From Anaerolineaceae bacterium UBA6086 (lineage in GTDB: Bacteria > Chloroflexota > Anaerolineae > Anaerolineales > Anaerolineaceae), in contig DIXG01000075.1 of the NCBI GenBank assembly GCA_002436005.1, forward strand, positions 1-64,000: a DNA stretch of 64,000 nt. The letters run 5' to 3'. A program made the position numbers and the translations under genes. Below are positions 32,958 through 43,015 of this stretch, piece after piece. Under the pieces are notes generated by a model. That model saw only the letters and a program-made list of their open reading frames with translations. It did not search any database and was not told where the DNA came from. The stretch's first letter is position 1; each line of letters opens with the position of its first letter.

Positions 32958-35954
32958 ATGAGTAAAGCGCTTGATTTTCAAGAAATCATCATGAGGTTGC
33001 AGGATTTTTGGGCAAAACGCGGCTGTCTGATCTGGCAGCCCTACTACTCACAGGTGGGGGCAGGTACCATGAACCCGGCAACTTTTCTGCGCGTCTTGGG
33101 CCCGGAACCCTGGAACGTTGCTTATGTGGAACCCTCCATTCGCCCGGATGACGGCCGTTATGGCGATAATCCACATCGTTTGCAGCAGTTCTATCAGTTT
33201 CAGGTGATCCTGAAGCCTGATCCCGGTAACCCTCAGGAACTCTATTTGGAATCTTTACGCGTACTGGGAATTGACCCGGCACAGCACGATATTCGATTTG
33301 TGGAAGATAACTGGCAGCAGCCGGCGATCGGTGCGTGGGGTTTGGGCTGGGAAGTGTGGTTGGACGGGCAGGAGATCACGCAGTTCACCTATTTCCAGCA
33401 GTGCGGCGGCCAGGACCTGGACCCTGTATCGGTGGAAATCACCTATGGGCTGGAACGAATTGCGATGACTCTGCAAGGGGTAAGGCATTTCAAGGATATC
33501 CTTTGGAATGCGAACCGCACCTATGGTGATGTGAACCTGATGGGGGAGCGTGAACACAGCACCTATTATTTTGACGTCGCAGATGTGGACGCCATGCGAA
33601 CGCTTTATGAGATGTATGAGGTGGAAGCCCGCCGAGCGATTGACGCTGGATTGGTGCTGCCAGCCCATGACTATGTATTGAAAACATCGCACACCTTCAA
33701 TATCCTCGATACACGGGGCGCGGTTGGCGTGACGGAACGGCAGGCGCTTTTCAGCAGAACGCGTGAATTGGCGCGGCAGGTTGCGCAGGCTTATGTGCAA
33801 CAGCGTGAGCAGGCAGAATTTCCCTGGCTTGTTGAGGGCAACGAAAAATCACAAACCACGCGTCAGGAAGACATCGCCCCGATCGAAGGGGACCAGGCGC
33901 CTTTCTTGCTGGAAATTGGAACCGAAGAACTGCCGCCGGGAGACCTCGCTTCTGCGCTTGAGCAGTTGAAAGCCAGCGTGCCAGCGTTGTTGGATGAACT
34001 CCGGCTTTCCCATACCGCGATCAAAGTTTGGGGGACGCCGCGGCGACTGGTTGTATGGGTCGAGGGTCTTTCTGCTCGACAGCCCGACTTGAAGATGGAA
34101 GTGAAAGGACCACCCGCTGATCGTGCGTTTGATGCCGAAGGCAAACCTACCCGGGCGGCTGAAGGCTTTGCGCGCAGTAAGGGCATCCCGGTTGAAGACC
34201 TGCAGGTCGTTGAGCTGGATGGCGGCAAGTATATCGTGGCAGTCGTGGAAGAGCAGGGGCGACCGGCGGGGCAAGTTCTCGCCGAGACATTACCCGGCTT
34301 GATTGCGGATATCCGGTTTAATAAATCCATGCGCTGGAATGAGAGCAATGTGGCATTTTCACGGCCGATTCGCTGGTTGCTGGCGCTGCATGGGCGAGGG
34401 GTTGTTCCCTTTGAATATGCCGGCTATCAGAGCGGACGGGAGACTCAACGTCTGCGGTTCTCAAACCCCGTTATCGTTCAGGTAGAATCACCTGAGGATT
34501 ATCTGGCTGAAATGGCTGCTGAGGGGATCATTCTGAACCCCGAGGTCCGGATGGCAGAGATCGTACGGCAGGCACATGCACTGACGGCTGAGGTGGATGG
34601 CGTGATTCCCGATGACCCGGGTTTACTGGAAGAGGTGACCCACCTGGTGGAAAAACCAACCGCTTTCAGAGGTTCTTTCGATAGGTCTTACCTGGATCAC
34701 CTGCCGCCAGAAGTACTGATTTCTGTGATGAAGAAGCATCAGCGCTATTTTGTAGTTCAGGATGCAGAAGGCAAATTACTGCCATATTTTGTCGGTGTGC
34801 GCAATGGCGGGGTAGAAAATCTTGAGATTGTGGCGGATGGCAATGAACAGGTGATCATGGCTCGTTTTGATGATGCCATGTTCTTTGTGAAAAAGGATCT
34901 GCAGCGGCCGCTCGAAGATTTTGTTCCCGATCTTTCAACCCTGACCTTTCAAAATAAAGTGGGCTCTTTGCTTGATAAGACCCAGCGCATCACACAGCTG
35001 GTTGCGCCGCTGGCAGAAAAATTAGACCTGTCGAAGGATGAAGTGGCGGTGACCAAGCGGGCTGCTGTCCTGTGCAAGGCTGATTTGGCTACCAATATGG
35101 TGGTGGAAATGACCTCGCTGCAGGGCGTGATGGGGCGCTACTATGCGTTGAACAGCGGTGAAGATCCGGCGGTGGCAGATGCCATTTTAGAGCACTACCT
35201 GCCCCGTTTTGCCGACGATGTGATGCCGCAGACTTTACCCGGGCTGGTGGTTGGTTTGGCAGATCGGCTGGATTCGCTGGTGGGCTTATTTGCGGTGGGG
35301 TTAGCCCCATCGGGCACCAAGGACCCCTTTGCACAACGGCGTGCGGCTCTGGGCATTTGCCAGAACTTAATCGAATGGCAGAAACCCTTTGACTTGCGCG
35401 GGGCACTGGCAGAAGCGGCACGCTTGCACGCTGTGGAGGTGTCGGAGGATCATCTGAATGCCTGCTTTGATTTCATTCTGGGCAGGCTGCGTGGCATGCT
35501 GCTGGAAATGGGCTTTAATTATGATGTGGTGGATGCTGTTTTAGCTGAGCAGGGCGGCGATCCTTACGGTGCTTTCCTGAATGCCAGCGCTTTATCGAAC
35601 TGGGTTCTGCGGGAGGATTGGGACCGGATCCTGCCGGCTTTTAGCCGATGTGTTCGCATCACCAGGGACCAGGCAGTCACTTTTGTGGTTGATGAAAGAG
35701 CTTTTGAGGGTGACTCTGAAATGCGGTTATACGCTGGGCTGCTTACGGCTGAGAAAAGTATCGCTTCGAAACCAGATGTGGACGGATTTTTGAGCGCGTT
35801 TTTACCGCTGGTGCCTGTCATCAATCAATTCTTTGATGAGGTGCTGGTGATGGTGGGTGAGAAGGCTGTGCGAGAAAATCGCTTGGCGCTACTCCAGCGC
35901 ATTTCTGCATTATCAAAAGGCATTGCCGATCTGAGCTGCCTGGAAGGTTTCTAA
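32958..35954 (+). CDS. glyQS: Glycyl-tRNA synthetase, alpha and beta chains fused
   Basis: The bacterial alpha2beta2-type glycyl-tRNA synthetase in a single 998-residue chain. The alpha part (to about residue 285) shows [38 protein letters not shown] and [11 protein letters not shown] short acidic linker leads to the beta part from [14 protein letters not shown], with [21 protein letters not shown] and the C-terminal anticodon-binding region. Most bacteria have separate glyQ and glyS; the fusion is known in a few lineages. I chose ATG 32958, 10 nt after GGAG; ATG 32949 is too close. Confidence 0.95.
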   Translation: MSKALDFQEIIMRLQDFWAKRGCLIWQPYYSQVGAGTMNPATFLRVLGPEPWNVAYVEPSIRPDDGRYGDNPHRLQQFYQFQVILKPDPGNPQELYLESLRVLGIDPAQHDIRFVEDNWQQPAIGAWGLGWEVWLDGQEITQFTYFQQCGGQDLDPVSVEITYGLERIAMTLQGVRHFKDILWNANRTYGDVNLMGEREHSTYYFDVADVDAMRTLYEMYEVEARRAIDAGLVLPAHDYVLKTSHTFNILDTRGAVGVTERQALFSRTRELARQVAQAYVQQREQAEFPWLVEGNEKSQTTRQEDIAPIEGDQAPFLLEIGTEELPPGDLASALEQLKASVPALLDELRLSHTAIKVWGTPRRLVVWVEGLSARQPDLKMEVKGPPADRAFDAEGKPTRAAEGFARSKGIPVEDLQVVELDGGKYIVAVVEEQGRPAGQVLAETLPGLIADIRFNKSMRWNESNVAFSRPIRWLLALHGRGVVPFEYAGYQSGRETQRLRFSNPVIVQVESPEDYLAEMAAEGIILNPEVRMAEIVRQAHALTAEVDGVIPDDPGLLEEVTHLVEKPTAFRGSFDRSYLDHLPPEVLISVMKKHQRYFVVQDAEGKLLPYFVGVRNGGVENLEIVADGNEQVIMARFDDAMFFVKKDLQRPLEDFVPDLSTLTFQNKVGSLLDKTQRITQLVAPLAEKLDLSKDEVAVTKRAAVLCKADLATNMVVEMTSLQGVMGRYYALNSGEDPAVADAILEHYLPRFADDVMPQTLPGLVVGLADRLDSLVGLFAVGLAPSGTKDPFAQRRAALGICQNLIEWQKPFDLRGALAEAARLHAVEVSEDHLNACFDFILGRLRGMLLEMGFNYDVVDAVLAEQGGDPYGAFLNASALSNWVLREDWDRILPAFSRCVRITRDQAVTFVVDERAFEGDSEMRLYAGLLTAEKSIASKPDVDGFLSAFLPLVPVINQFFDEVLVMVGEKAVRENRLALLQRISALSKGIADLSCLEGF

Positions 35955-36032
35955 CCCCTGCTGATAGGAAAAAGTGGATCCCAAAGATGATCTTTTGTGT
36001 TGAATGGGGGCAATGTCACTGGAATGCCAATG

Positions 36033-36704
36033 TCAGGAAATTGTATCCAGGAATTGCTGCGCGATGGCAGTGATGTCTTCGTTGGTCTGGATGCCTGTCC
36101 AGCCATCGTTCGGTCGCACGATGTTGGCTACGACGATATTTGCGCCGTTGAAAATTGCGCTGCGTGCCTCCCTGAGATCAACGCCGCCAGCGGCAGAAAT
36201 CAAACAATCATACTTGCTGCGGATACGGTTGATCTGGCGGTAGCGAATCATCTTTCCGCGTGTATTTTCTTCATCTCGGCCGCGATGGATGACGATCACG
36301 TCTGGCGCGTTGTGCAGCGGACGCAGAACATCCAGCGGGTCATCTACGCCCAGCATGTCGATCATCGAGAGCATGTTGTAATGCGCACAGTGTTCAATAA
36401 AGAGGTTGATCGTTTCGGTTGGTGCGCTGCCTAAGACAGTGGCAGCTGTCGCACCTGCCTGGTAGGACATCCTCACCTCTCCAATCGCGCCATCCAGCAC
36501 TTTAAGGTCTGCCACCAGGTGACCGTTCCAGCGCTGCCGGATAGCACGCAAGCCCGGCATCCCTGCCAGTTTGATATAAGGCGTACCGGCTTCGATCAGA
36601 ATGCGTTCGCTGGCGGGAATGCGCGGCAGCACCTGTGCAACCAGGCCGAGGTCATAGTTGAAGGCGATTTGCAGGTATCTGACGTTGTTATTCAGCGTGA
36701 CCAC
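36033..36704 (-). CDS. HUMPS/OMPDC-family enzyme (hexulose-6-phosphate synthase-like)
   Basis: A 223-residue TIM barrel of the orotidine-5'-phosphate decarboxylase superfamily. The signature HLVADLKVLDGAIGEV (Dx[K] motif) and VIHRGRDEENTRG, plus AAGGVDLREARSAI and IVVANIV near the C-terminus, fit 3-hexulose-6-phosphate or 3-keto-L-gulonate-6-phosphate type enzymes. No isomerase (phi) gene is next to it, so the substrate is open. The start is GTG at 36704, with the ribosome-binding site inside the end of the slipin gene 2 bp upstream; the two genes are coupled. Confidence 0.82.
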   Translation of the reverse strand: MVTLNNNVRYLQIAFNYDLGLVAQVLPRIPASERILIEAGTPYIKLAGMPGLRAIRQRWNGHLVADLKVLDGAIGEVRMSYQAGATAATVLGSAPTETINLFIEHCAHYNMLSMIDMLGVDDPLDVLRPLHNAPDVIVIHRGRDEENTRGKMIRYRQINRIRSKYDCLISAAGGVDLREARSAIFNGANIVVANIVRPNDGWTGIQTNEDITAIAQQFLDTIS

Positions 36705-36706
36705 GG

Positions 36707-37495
36707 TCAGGCTTCCTTCTTCACGCTAACCAAATCTGCCAGGTTTGCCATGTTGGAGGGCATGAAGAGCACAATTTTCTCAGATGGATCGGAAGAAATG
36801 TCGCGGATGGTCTGCAAGGTGCGCAGATGCAGCGCGCCTGGTGACGCTGCCAGTTCATCAGCTGCGGCACGCAGATTCTTGGAGGCTTCCAGTTCACCTT
36901 GCGATGCGATGATGGTAGCACGGCGTTCGCGTTCGGCTTCTGCCTGGCGAGCCATTGCCCGCTTCATCTCAGCTGGCAGCTCCAGCTCCTGAATTTTGAT
37001 CGATTCAATGTCAACTCCCCAATCGCTGGTTTCGGCGTCCACAATTTCACGGATGGCTTCGGCAATTTGAAGGCGTTCCATCAAGACAGAATCCATTTCG
37101 TTATTGCCGATCACATCCCGCAGGGCAGCCTGGGTGTATTGCCGGATGGCAAAGATGTAGTCTTCGATTTTGATGATCACAGCTTCCGGATCAACCACCT
37201 TGAAATACACCACAGCATTGACCAGCATGGGGATGTTGTCCTTTGTCATCACTTCCTGGCGGGGCACTTCTGCAGTTGCCAAGCGCATATCCACCCGGCG
37301 CATCTTCTGAATGACCGGCAGCACCAGGTTCAGGCCCGGGTTGCGGATGCCAGTAAATTTCCCTAAGGTGAACATCACCCCGCGCTCGTATTCCGGGATC
37401 ACACGGATGGCTCGCAGGAGGACAAAGATGATGAGGAAAATGACACCGCTAACCAGACACAGTACAAATGTTGTTGTTTCAGTCAGTACATCCAT
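36707..37495 (-). CDS. Slipin (SPFH/stomatin-like membrane protein)
   Basis: A 262-residue membrane-scaffold protein. One N-terminal hydrophobic anchor (FVLCLVSGVIFLIIFVLL) is followed by the SPFH domain: RVIPEYERGVMFTLGKF, GLNLVLPVIQKMRRVDMR and VNAVVYFKVVDPEAVI, then a helical region with ALRDVIGNNEMD and the oligomerising segment RQAEAERERRA. Stomatin-like proteins organise membrane domains and are often paired with NfeD proteases; none is seen here. GGAG 10 nt before the ATG. Confidence 0.92.
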   Translation of the reverse strand: MDVLTETTTFVLCLVSGVIFLIIFVLLRAIRVIPEYERGVMFTLGKFTGIRNPGLNLVLPVIQKMRRVDMRLATAEVPRQEVMTKDNIPMLVNAVVYFKVVDPEAVIIKIEDYIFAIRQYTQAALRDVIGNNEMDSVLMERLQIAEAIREIVDAETSDWGVDIESIKIQELELPAEMKRAMARQAEAERERRATIIASQGELEASKNLRAAADELAASPGALHLRTLQTIRDISSDPSEKIVLFMPSNMANLADLVSVKKEA

Positions 37496-37613
37496 TCTTT
37501 TTTATCTCCATTCTGATGGTTCACGTTTTGATGATTCCATTTTACATCGAATTCAATCGATTACCTGATACAATCTCAGGCTGTTCCTGCGCAACCAATT
37601 TGGCAGGACGTTG

Positions 37614-37619
37614 TATAAT
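37614..37619 (+). promoter_or_regulatory. Probable -10 box of the MBL-like gene
   Basis: TATAAT (37614-37619), 26 nt before the start codon of the 37646 gene; no clear -35 box. Confidence 0.4.
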
Positions 37620-37645
37620 TCAATATAATCAATATTGGAGGTTTT

Positions 37646-38296
37646 ATGGAAATTACCTGGCATGGACATTCTTGTTTTCGTATTGCCGAACGTGGTATGG
37701 CTTCGGTTGTAACAGATCCTTATGATCCTGATGTGGTTGGGATGGATCCCGGCAAATTGCGGGCAGAGATCGTGACCATTTCTTGCGATAAACCAGCCCA
37801 TAACTTTGTCAAAGCCATCAAAGGATCTGCATTTGAGATCACCGGTCCGGGCGAATATGAGATTGGCGGCGTTTTTGTAACAGGCGTCAGGATTAATGGC
37901 AGTAAGAAGAAGAGCACAGAGGATGAGGTGCGAAATACTGTTTATGTGATCGATTATAACGGATTGAAAGTGGTGCATCTTGGCGAACTGAGCAGTGTGC
38001 CAAGCCAAACCGAGGTGGAAGGCCTGGGTGAGGTGAACATCGCACTGGTGCCGATCGGGGGCAACACCAGCCTGAACGCTGCCAAGGCGGCTGAGGTGAT
38101 CAGCCTGCTGGAGCCAAGCATTGTCATCCCGATGCATTACGCCATGAACGGTGAAAAAACAGAACTGGATCCCTTGCCCAAGTTCCTGAAAGAAATGGGC
38201 TTGACAGAGGTTGAAACGGAGGAATCGATCAAGCTGACCAGCGTGAATGTGCTGCCTGAAGAAACACGGGTGATGGTGCTGGACCTGAGCCTGTAA
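37646..38296 (+). CDS. MBL-fold protein with altered metal site
   Basis: A 216-residue member of the beta-lactamase-like fold (Lactamase_B_3/UPF0173 relatives): starts ITWHGHSCFRI, has VVTDPYDPD, and ends with VIPMHYAMNGEKTE. The expected first metal motif (usually SHD..GHN in this group) reads SCDKPAHN, so the key His is replaced by Cys. It may have lost or changed its hydrolase activity. GGAGG sits before the ATG. The following small gene and mutY lie on the same strand. Confidence 0.8.
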   Translation: MEITWHGHSCFRIAERGMASVVTDPYDPDVVGMDPGKLRAEIVTISCDKPAHNFVKAIKGSAFEITGPGEYEIGGVFVTGVRINGSKKKSTEDEVRNTVYVIDYNGLKVVHLGELSSVPSQTEVEGLGEVNIALVPIGGNTSLNAAKAAEVISLLEPSIVIPMHYAMNGEKTELDPLPKFLKEMGLTEVETEESIKLTSVNVLPEETRVMVLDLSL

Positions 38297-38332
38297 ACAC
38301 GAGGGTATTCAGACGAGTGGAAAGTCGCTGAT

Positions 38333-38635
38333 ATGAACGTAAAAGTGATCATGTCGTGGGATATCATCCCGGGTCGTGAACAGGAGTATTTTGAATTTGT
38401 CGTACGCAGGTTCATGCCTGGCGTCCAAAAGCTGGGCATGGCATTGAGCGATGCCTGGGTGACCATTTATGGGGATCATCCGCAGATTCTGGTCGGCGCG
38501 GTGGTTCCCGGACTGGAAAAGGCTGAGAAAATCATTTCTTCTGAGGAATGGTATCAGCTAAACTCGCGTTTATTGGATTTTGTTCAAAATTACGAGTTAA
38601 AGCTTGCCCCTCTTGAAGGAGGATTTCAGTTTTAA
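38333..38635 (+). CDS. Small alpha/beta protein upstream of mutY
   Basis: A 100-residue soluble protein not named with certainty. MSWDIIPGREQEYFEFVVRR and the ability to read beta-alpha-beta-beta from it suggest a dimeric alpha-beta barrel of the NIPSNAP or antibiotic-monooxygenase type (about 95-100 residues). The stop codon TAA overlaps the mutY start (TAATG), so it is translated together with mutY. An AAGGAGG for mutY lies inside its last codons. Function unknown. Confidence 0.75.
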   Translation: MNVKVIMSWDIIPGREQEYFEFVVRRFMPGVQKLGMALSDAWVTIYGDHPQILVGAVVPGLEKAEKIISSEEWYQLNSRLLDFVQNYELKLAPLEGGFQF

Positions 38636-39714
38636 TGACTTTTGTTCCAAATTTATTGGATTGGTATGACAAAAACGCCAGGGATTTGCCCTGGCGTTTT
38701 GAACAATCCCCCTACCGGACCTGGGTTTCCGAGATCATGCTCCAGCAGACCCAGGTGGATACGGTCATCCCCTATTTTGAACGCTGGATGGCACAATTTC
38801 CTGACCTGCAGGCACTGGCGAGCGCTGATGAGCAATCTGTCCTCGCGATTTGGGAAGGATTGGGATATTACAGCCGGGCGAGAAATCTTCACCGGGCAGC
38901 GAAAATTGTCGTGAATGAAATGGATGGTCAGATGCCGCAAACCCCTGAGGGGCTTGAAAAGCTGCCGGGGATTGGGCCTTATACTGCGGCAGCGATCGCC
39001 TCAATTGCCTTTGAGCAGGATGTGGCAGCAGTGGATGGGAACATACGGCGGGTGCTTGCGCGCTTATTTGACCTGCGGGAACCAGCGCGCAGCCCACAGG
39101 GTGAACGCAAATTATGGGAAATGGCGGAAGCCAACCTGCCGGCTGGGCATGCTGGGGCCTATAACCAGGCGATGATGGATCTGGGCGCCATGATCTGCAC
39201 CCCCAAAACCCCGGATTGCCCCAATTGCCCGGTTGCGGCGCATTGCCGTGCCAGGTCCTTGGGGGTTCAGGAGGAAAGGCCTGTGAAGATGGCGCGGAAA
39301 AAGGTGCCGCACCTGACCGTCACAGCGGCTGTGATTTGCAGGGATGGACAGGTGCTGCTGGCAAAACGACCCTCACGGGGGTTGCTGGGAGGGATGTGGG
39401 AATTTCCGGGCGGCACGCTGGAAGACCAGGACGCGGGTCTTGAAGCCTGTCTCAGGCGGGAAATTGGGGAGGAGCTGGGGGTAGAAGTTTCCATTTGCTC
39501 GCCTTTTGGTGAATATCGGCATGCTTACACACATTACAAGATCACACTGCACGCTTTTTTAACTGCCTTGTCAGATGGGCAGATTCCGCAAAACCTGGAA
39601 AGCCAGGAAATTCGGTGGGTCGATGTCTTGGACTTGTCAGCCTATCCGATGGGGAAAGTGGATCGCCAGATTGCGGATCGATTGGTTGGTGAGGGGATCC
39701 ATGACTGCTTATGA
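38635..39714 (+). CDS. mutY: A/G-specific adenine glycosylase MutY
   Basis: Removes adenine mispaired with 8-oxoguanine. The 359-residue product shows WYDKNARDLPWR, SEIMLQQTQVDTV, the helix-hairpin-helix LEKLPGIGPYTAAAIASIAF with the following VDGNIRRVLAR (catalytic Asp), the iron-sulfur loop CTPKTPDCPNCPVAAHC, and a C-terminal NUDIX-like domain (GGMWEFPGGTLE, LRREIGEELGVEV) that recognises 8-oxoG. All catalytic motifs are intact. It overlaps pcm by 14 bp. Confidence 0.95.
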   Translation: MTFVPNLLDWYDKNARDLPWRFEQSPYRTWVSEIMLQQTQVDTVIPYFERWMAQFPDLQALASADEQSVLAIWEGLGYYSRARNLHRAAKIVVNEMDGQMPQTPEGLEKLPGIGPYTAAAIASIAFEQDVAAVDGNIRRVLARLFDLREPARSPQGERKLWEMAEANLPAGHAGAYNQAMMDLGAMICTPKTPDCPNCPVAAHCRARSLGVQEERPVKMARKKVPHLTVTAAVICRDGQVLLAKRPSRGLLGGMWEFPGGTLEDQDAGLEACLRREIGEELGVEVSICSPFGEYRHAYTHYKITLHAFLTALSDGQIPQNLESQEIRWVDVLDLSAYPMGKVDRQIADRLVGEGIHDCL

Positions 39715-40348
39715 AGTTGAACGCGAACGGATGGTAGCTGAGCAGATCGCGGGCAGAGGGATCACGAACGCGCGCGTGTTGGAGGCGATGCGTTTGGTGC
39801 CGCGCCATCTCTTTTTGCCTGAAGAAGTCCGTCAGTATGCCTATGCTGACAGGCCGGTGCAGATTGGGCAGGGACAAACCATTTCTCAGCCCTATATTGT
39901 CGGATTGATGACAGAATTGCTGGCTGTTGAACCGCATCACCGGGTGCTGGATGTGGGGACAGGTTCCGGTTATCAGGCGGCGATCCTGGGAGAACTGGCT
40001 GGGGAGGTGCATACGATTGAACGCTTTCCTGAACTGGCAGAGGCGGCGCAGGGAAGGCTGACCGCAATGGGCTACCAGAATATCACCGTTCATATTGGGG
40101 ATGGCACCCAGGGATATTTGGAGGGCGCACCCTATGATCGGATTCTGGTTGCTGCTGCTGCGCCAGAAGTGCCCCAAGCGCTGAAAGATCAGCTGGCACC
40201 AGGGGGGCGACTGGTGATCCCTGTTGGCACACGTTTTTCTCAAAAACTCGAAATTTGGGATCGAGATGAAGCAGGATTCCAGAAATCCGCCAATATTTAC
40301 GTGGTGTTTGTGCCGCTGGTTGGAAAAGATGGGTGGGAAGAAAATTAA
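39701..40348 (+). CDS. pcm: Protein-L-isoaspartate O-methyltransferase
   Basis: Repairs damaged Asp/Asn residues in proteins with S-adenosylmethionine. The 215-residue product starts MVAEQI-type after MTAYEVERER, and contains RHLFLPEEVRQYAYAD, GQTISQPYIVGLM, the SAM motif VLDVGTGSGYQAAIL, and VAAAAPEVPQALKDQLAPGGRLVIPVG. Length is typical (about 210). Start ATG 39701 has GAGGGG ahead; an in-frame extension back to 39575 runs through mutY and is not used. Confidence 0.94.
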   Translation: MTAYEVERERMVAEQIAGRGITNARVLEAMRLVPRHLFLPEEVRQYAYADRPVQIGQGQTISQPYIVGLMTELLAVEPHHRVLDVGTGSGYQAAILGELAGEVHTIERFPELAEAAQGRLTAMGYQNITVHIGDGTQGYLEGAPYDRILVAAAAPEVPQALKDQLAPGGRLVIPVGTRFSQKLEIWDRDEAGFQKSANIYVVFVPLVGKDGWEEN

Positions 40349-40665
40349 CTCCTTCAGCAGGTGATGCTTTTTAAGGCAGGATTGTTTATTGATTCATTTT
40401 ATGATCGCTGATTTACCGTTTCATGGCAGCAGGAAGGTATTGAAATCCTCTTTGAACAAGAGACAGAAAACAACACTAATAAGAACAATTTTATTCTTGA
40501 TGAAGCATTAATTAACTTGGAAGCACAAAATGCAATTTACACCACTTGACAAGACACTACCTTGAAAACTGATCGAACAGTAAATAAATTCTTGTTGTAT
40601 AATATCCTTATAATATTAATCTCAAATTTACCCAAAAAACTATCACGCACAGGGAGAATTATCAA
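40349..40665 (+). other. AT-rich intergenic region before the secreted protease-like gene
   Basis: 317 bp with no gene. It contains TTGACA (40546-40551) without a good -10 partner, and two TATAAT boxes (40598-40603 and 40609-40614) about 55-65 nt before the gene start; one of the latter is the probable promoter. Confidence 0.5.
40598..40614 (+). promoter_or_regulatory. Two overlapping -10 candidates (TATAAT)
   Basis: TATAAT occurs at 40598-40603 and 40609-40614; no matching -35 box at 17 nt. Confidence 0.4.
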
Positions 40666-42879
40666 ATGAAAACAAGACGAATTTCTATTTTTGTGGCTAT
40701 TATGATCCTGATAACCACCATCGCAAGTCCACTTCTGGAGGTGCAAGCAGTTCTTTTATCACAAGAGCCGCCACCTGTTGAAGAACCTATCGAAGCGCCG
40801 ATTGAGGAACCGTTAGAAGAACCCATTGATGATCCTGGAGTGGAACCCACTGAAGAACCAGGTGAAGAACCGACACCGATAGAGGAACCAATAGATATCC
40901 CCACTGATGAGCCAGTTCAGGATCCGATGGAACCTCCATTTGGAGACATATCAGACCCGGTTTCAGCAAATGGGATTACCTATCTTGAAGCGCCTTATTT
41001 ATCAGATGACGGAAACACATTGTATAATGCTGTTCCCCCGCGGGTTCTTATCGTAGATGATAACCCTGAGATGCAAAATCTCCATTCACCATTAGATCCT
41101 GAAATGGCAGCAGCCATAGCAGAGGATCCTTCGCGTGCTGCTAACTTTTCCATTACCTATAAGGCAGCTGGCACGACTGATCCCTGGGGAACCTCTTGTA
41201 CAACTTTCCCGACAGCAGCACAGACAGCATTTGCTACGGCTGCAGCAATCTGGGCAAACACAATCAAATCTCCTGTTCCCATTACCATCTCTGCCTGCTG
41301 GGCAAGCAGCCTTCCAGCAGGTGTACTTGGTTATTCTGGGGGACAACCTCTGCACAGAAACTATGCCGGCCTACCAAAATGGAATACCTGGTATCAGGGT
41401 TCCCTGGCAAATGCGCTGGTTGGAAGAGACCTTTCCACCAGTTATGATATGTATATCAGTTACAGCTCAACTTTTTCCTGGTACTATGGAACGGATGGAG
41501 ATACGCCAGCAGGACAATACGATTTGGTAACGGTTGCAGCCCATGAAATCGCGCATGGTTTGAACTTTTCTGGGTCTGCCTATTATTCAGGTGGAACCGG
41601 CGAGTATAAATACAGCGGGTATCCTGTGATATATGATCGATTTATGCAAAGTGCTACCGGTAAGAAGCTTTCTGAATATAAAAACCCATCGGCAGCGCTG
41701 GGTAGTTTATTTACCTCAGATAGCTTGTTTTGGGGCGGCTCTTATGCAAAGGCAGCCAACGGCGGAAAACCAGTGAAGATGTATGCGCCTGCAACATGGC
41801 GATCTGGCTCATCCTTCTCTCACTTGGATTACAACAAGTTTGCTGGGACAATCAACAGCATGATGGTCTATGCTGTGGCAAGCGGGTCCTCGCAACATTA
41901 CCCTGGTCATGTCACGAAAGGCATCTTGCGGGATATGGGATGGAAACTAGCCTCAACATCAACCATCCCGACACTCATCTCGCCCATTGGTATGATCACA
42001 ATGAGAACTCCCACGTACACATGGGGAAAGGTTTATGGGGCGACAGGTTACAGGATTGTGGTCAATAAGGGGACAACAAAAGTCTACGAGTTTTATCCTG
42101 ACAATGCCTATTGTGGTGCGACAACCTGTTCTATTACACCAGGATCAGTCCTTGCTGACGGAAGTTACACTTGGAAAGTGAGAGCATATCTTGGGGGAAC
42201 GTATAGAGATTGGTCTGCGGAGAAAACCTTTAAGGTTTCCACAGGGTTCACCTCTAACTTCACGAACAATGCCAATGGATGGGTCCCTCAATCGGGAACA
42301 TGGAGCATCACCTCCCTTGGTTATTATCGTACTCCTGGGAAATATTTAAAGGCTTCCACGAGCGCCTACAAAGGCACGTTCCCAACCTTTACGTACGAAG
42401 TCCGTATGAAAAGAGGTGTTGATTTATATGCGGCAAATCGAGTTTACGTGAGAGGGACCCCCAGCCCACTCTCGGATTCTAAAGATTGGTATCATGGCTA
42501 TGTTTTCCAGTATGCAAATGACCAAAGTTTTATGGTTTATAAAAGAGTCAATGGCATTACAACGATCCTGACCGGGTGGAACTATTCCTCGGCGATCAAT
42601 CCCTTTGGATGGAACACGCTTAAGGTAGTTGGCAGTGGCTCCTCCTTTACGTATTACATCAATGGGACTCTGGTGTGGACAGGGACAGATGCATCTTTGA
42701 GCACCGGTCAGGTAGGTGTTGGGATGTATAGAGCGGTGCCAGAGACTTCAAACTTGAACGTGGATTGGGCAAAACTCTCCATCTATACCACGGCGTCTGT
42801 TGGTGATCAGGTGGCAGAGATTATCCAAGCGGATCCTTACTGGACGGATGTGAATGTGTCGCCGATTGATATTCATTAA
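40666..42879 (+). CDS. Secreted zinc-protease-like protein with Pro/Glu-rich region and C-terminal lectin-like domain
   Basis: A 737-residue secreted protein. Signal peptide (about 1-28, ending near VQA), a Pro/Glu-rich low-complexity region (35-95, repeated EEP units), then a domain with HEIAHGLNFSG (HExxH at 293-297) and ILRDMGWKL, as in secreted HExxH proteases of Chloroflexota. After it comes a fibronectin-like segment (TPTYTWGKVYGATGYRIVV) and a C-terminal concanavalin/laminin-G-like domain ending around WAKLSIY. No third zinc ligand was identified, so protease activity is likely but unproven. Codon use is less GC-rich than the flanks. No obvious cell-wall anchor or sorting motif. Confidence 0.75.
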   Translation: MKTRRISIFVAIMILITTIASPLLEVQAVLLSQEPPPVEEPIEAPIEEPLEEPIDDPGVEPTEEPGEEPTPIEEPIDIPTDEPVQDPMEPPFGDISDPVSANGITYLEAPYLSDDGNTLYNAVPPRVLIVDDNPEMQNLHSPLDPEMAAAIAEDPSRAANFSITYKAAGTTDPWGTSCTTFPTAAQTAFATAAAIWANTIKSPVPITISACWASSLPAGVLGYSGGQPLHRNYAGLPKWNTWYQGSLANALVGRDLSTSYDMYISYSSTFSWYYGTDGDTPAGQYDLVTVAAHEIAHGLNFSGSAYYSGGTGEYKYSGYPVIYDRFMQSATGKKLSEYKNPSAALGSLFTSDSLFWGGSYAKAANGGKPVKMYAPATWRSGSSFSHLDYNKFAGTINSMMVYAVASGSSQHYPGHVTKGILRDMGWKLASTSTIPTLISPIGMITMRTPTYTWGKVYGATGYRIVVNKGTTKVYEFYPDNAYCGATTCSITPGSVLADGSYTWKVRAYLGGTYRDWSAEKTFKVSTGFTSNFTNNANGWVPQSGTWSITSLGYYRTPGKYLKASTSAYKGTFPTFTYEVRMKRGVDLYAANRVYVRGTPSPLSDSKDWYHGYVFQYANDQSFMVYKRVNGITTILTGWNYSSAINPFGWNTLKVVGSGSSFTYYINGTLVWTGTDASLSTGQVGVGMYRAVPETSNLNVDWAKLSIYTTASVGDQVAEIIQADPYWTDVNVSPIDIH

Positions 42880-42936
42880 TCCCTCTCAAAAATTTAAGAA
42901 GGTCTGGCTGCTGAATTTTATGGCCTAATCAACAAA

Positions 42937-42975
42937 ATAACCGGTGAATCTTGACTGATTCACCGGTTATCGTTT
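42937..42975. terminator. Bidirectional terminator between convergent genes
   Basis: A perfect 14-bp stem (ATAACCGGTGAATC 42937-42950, partner 42957-42970) with a 6-nt loop; T run CGTTTTG on the plus side. Lies between the protease-like gene and the minus-strand lipoprotein. Confidence 0.75.
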
Positions 42976-43015
42976 TGCAGGAATAACTCTCAGTAGTTCT
43001 AAAGTCGAAGATGGG

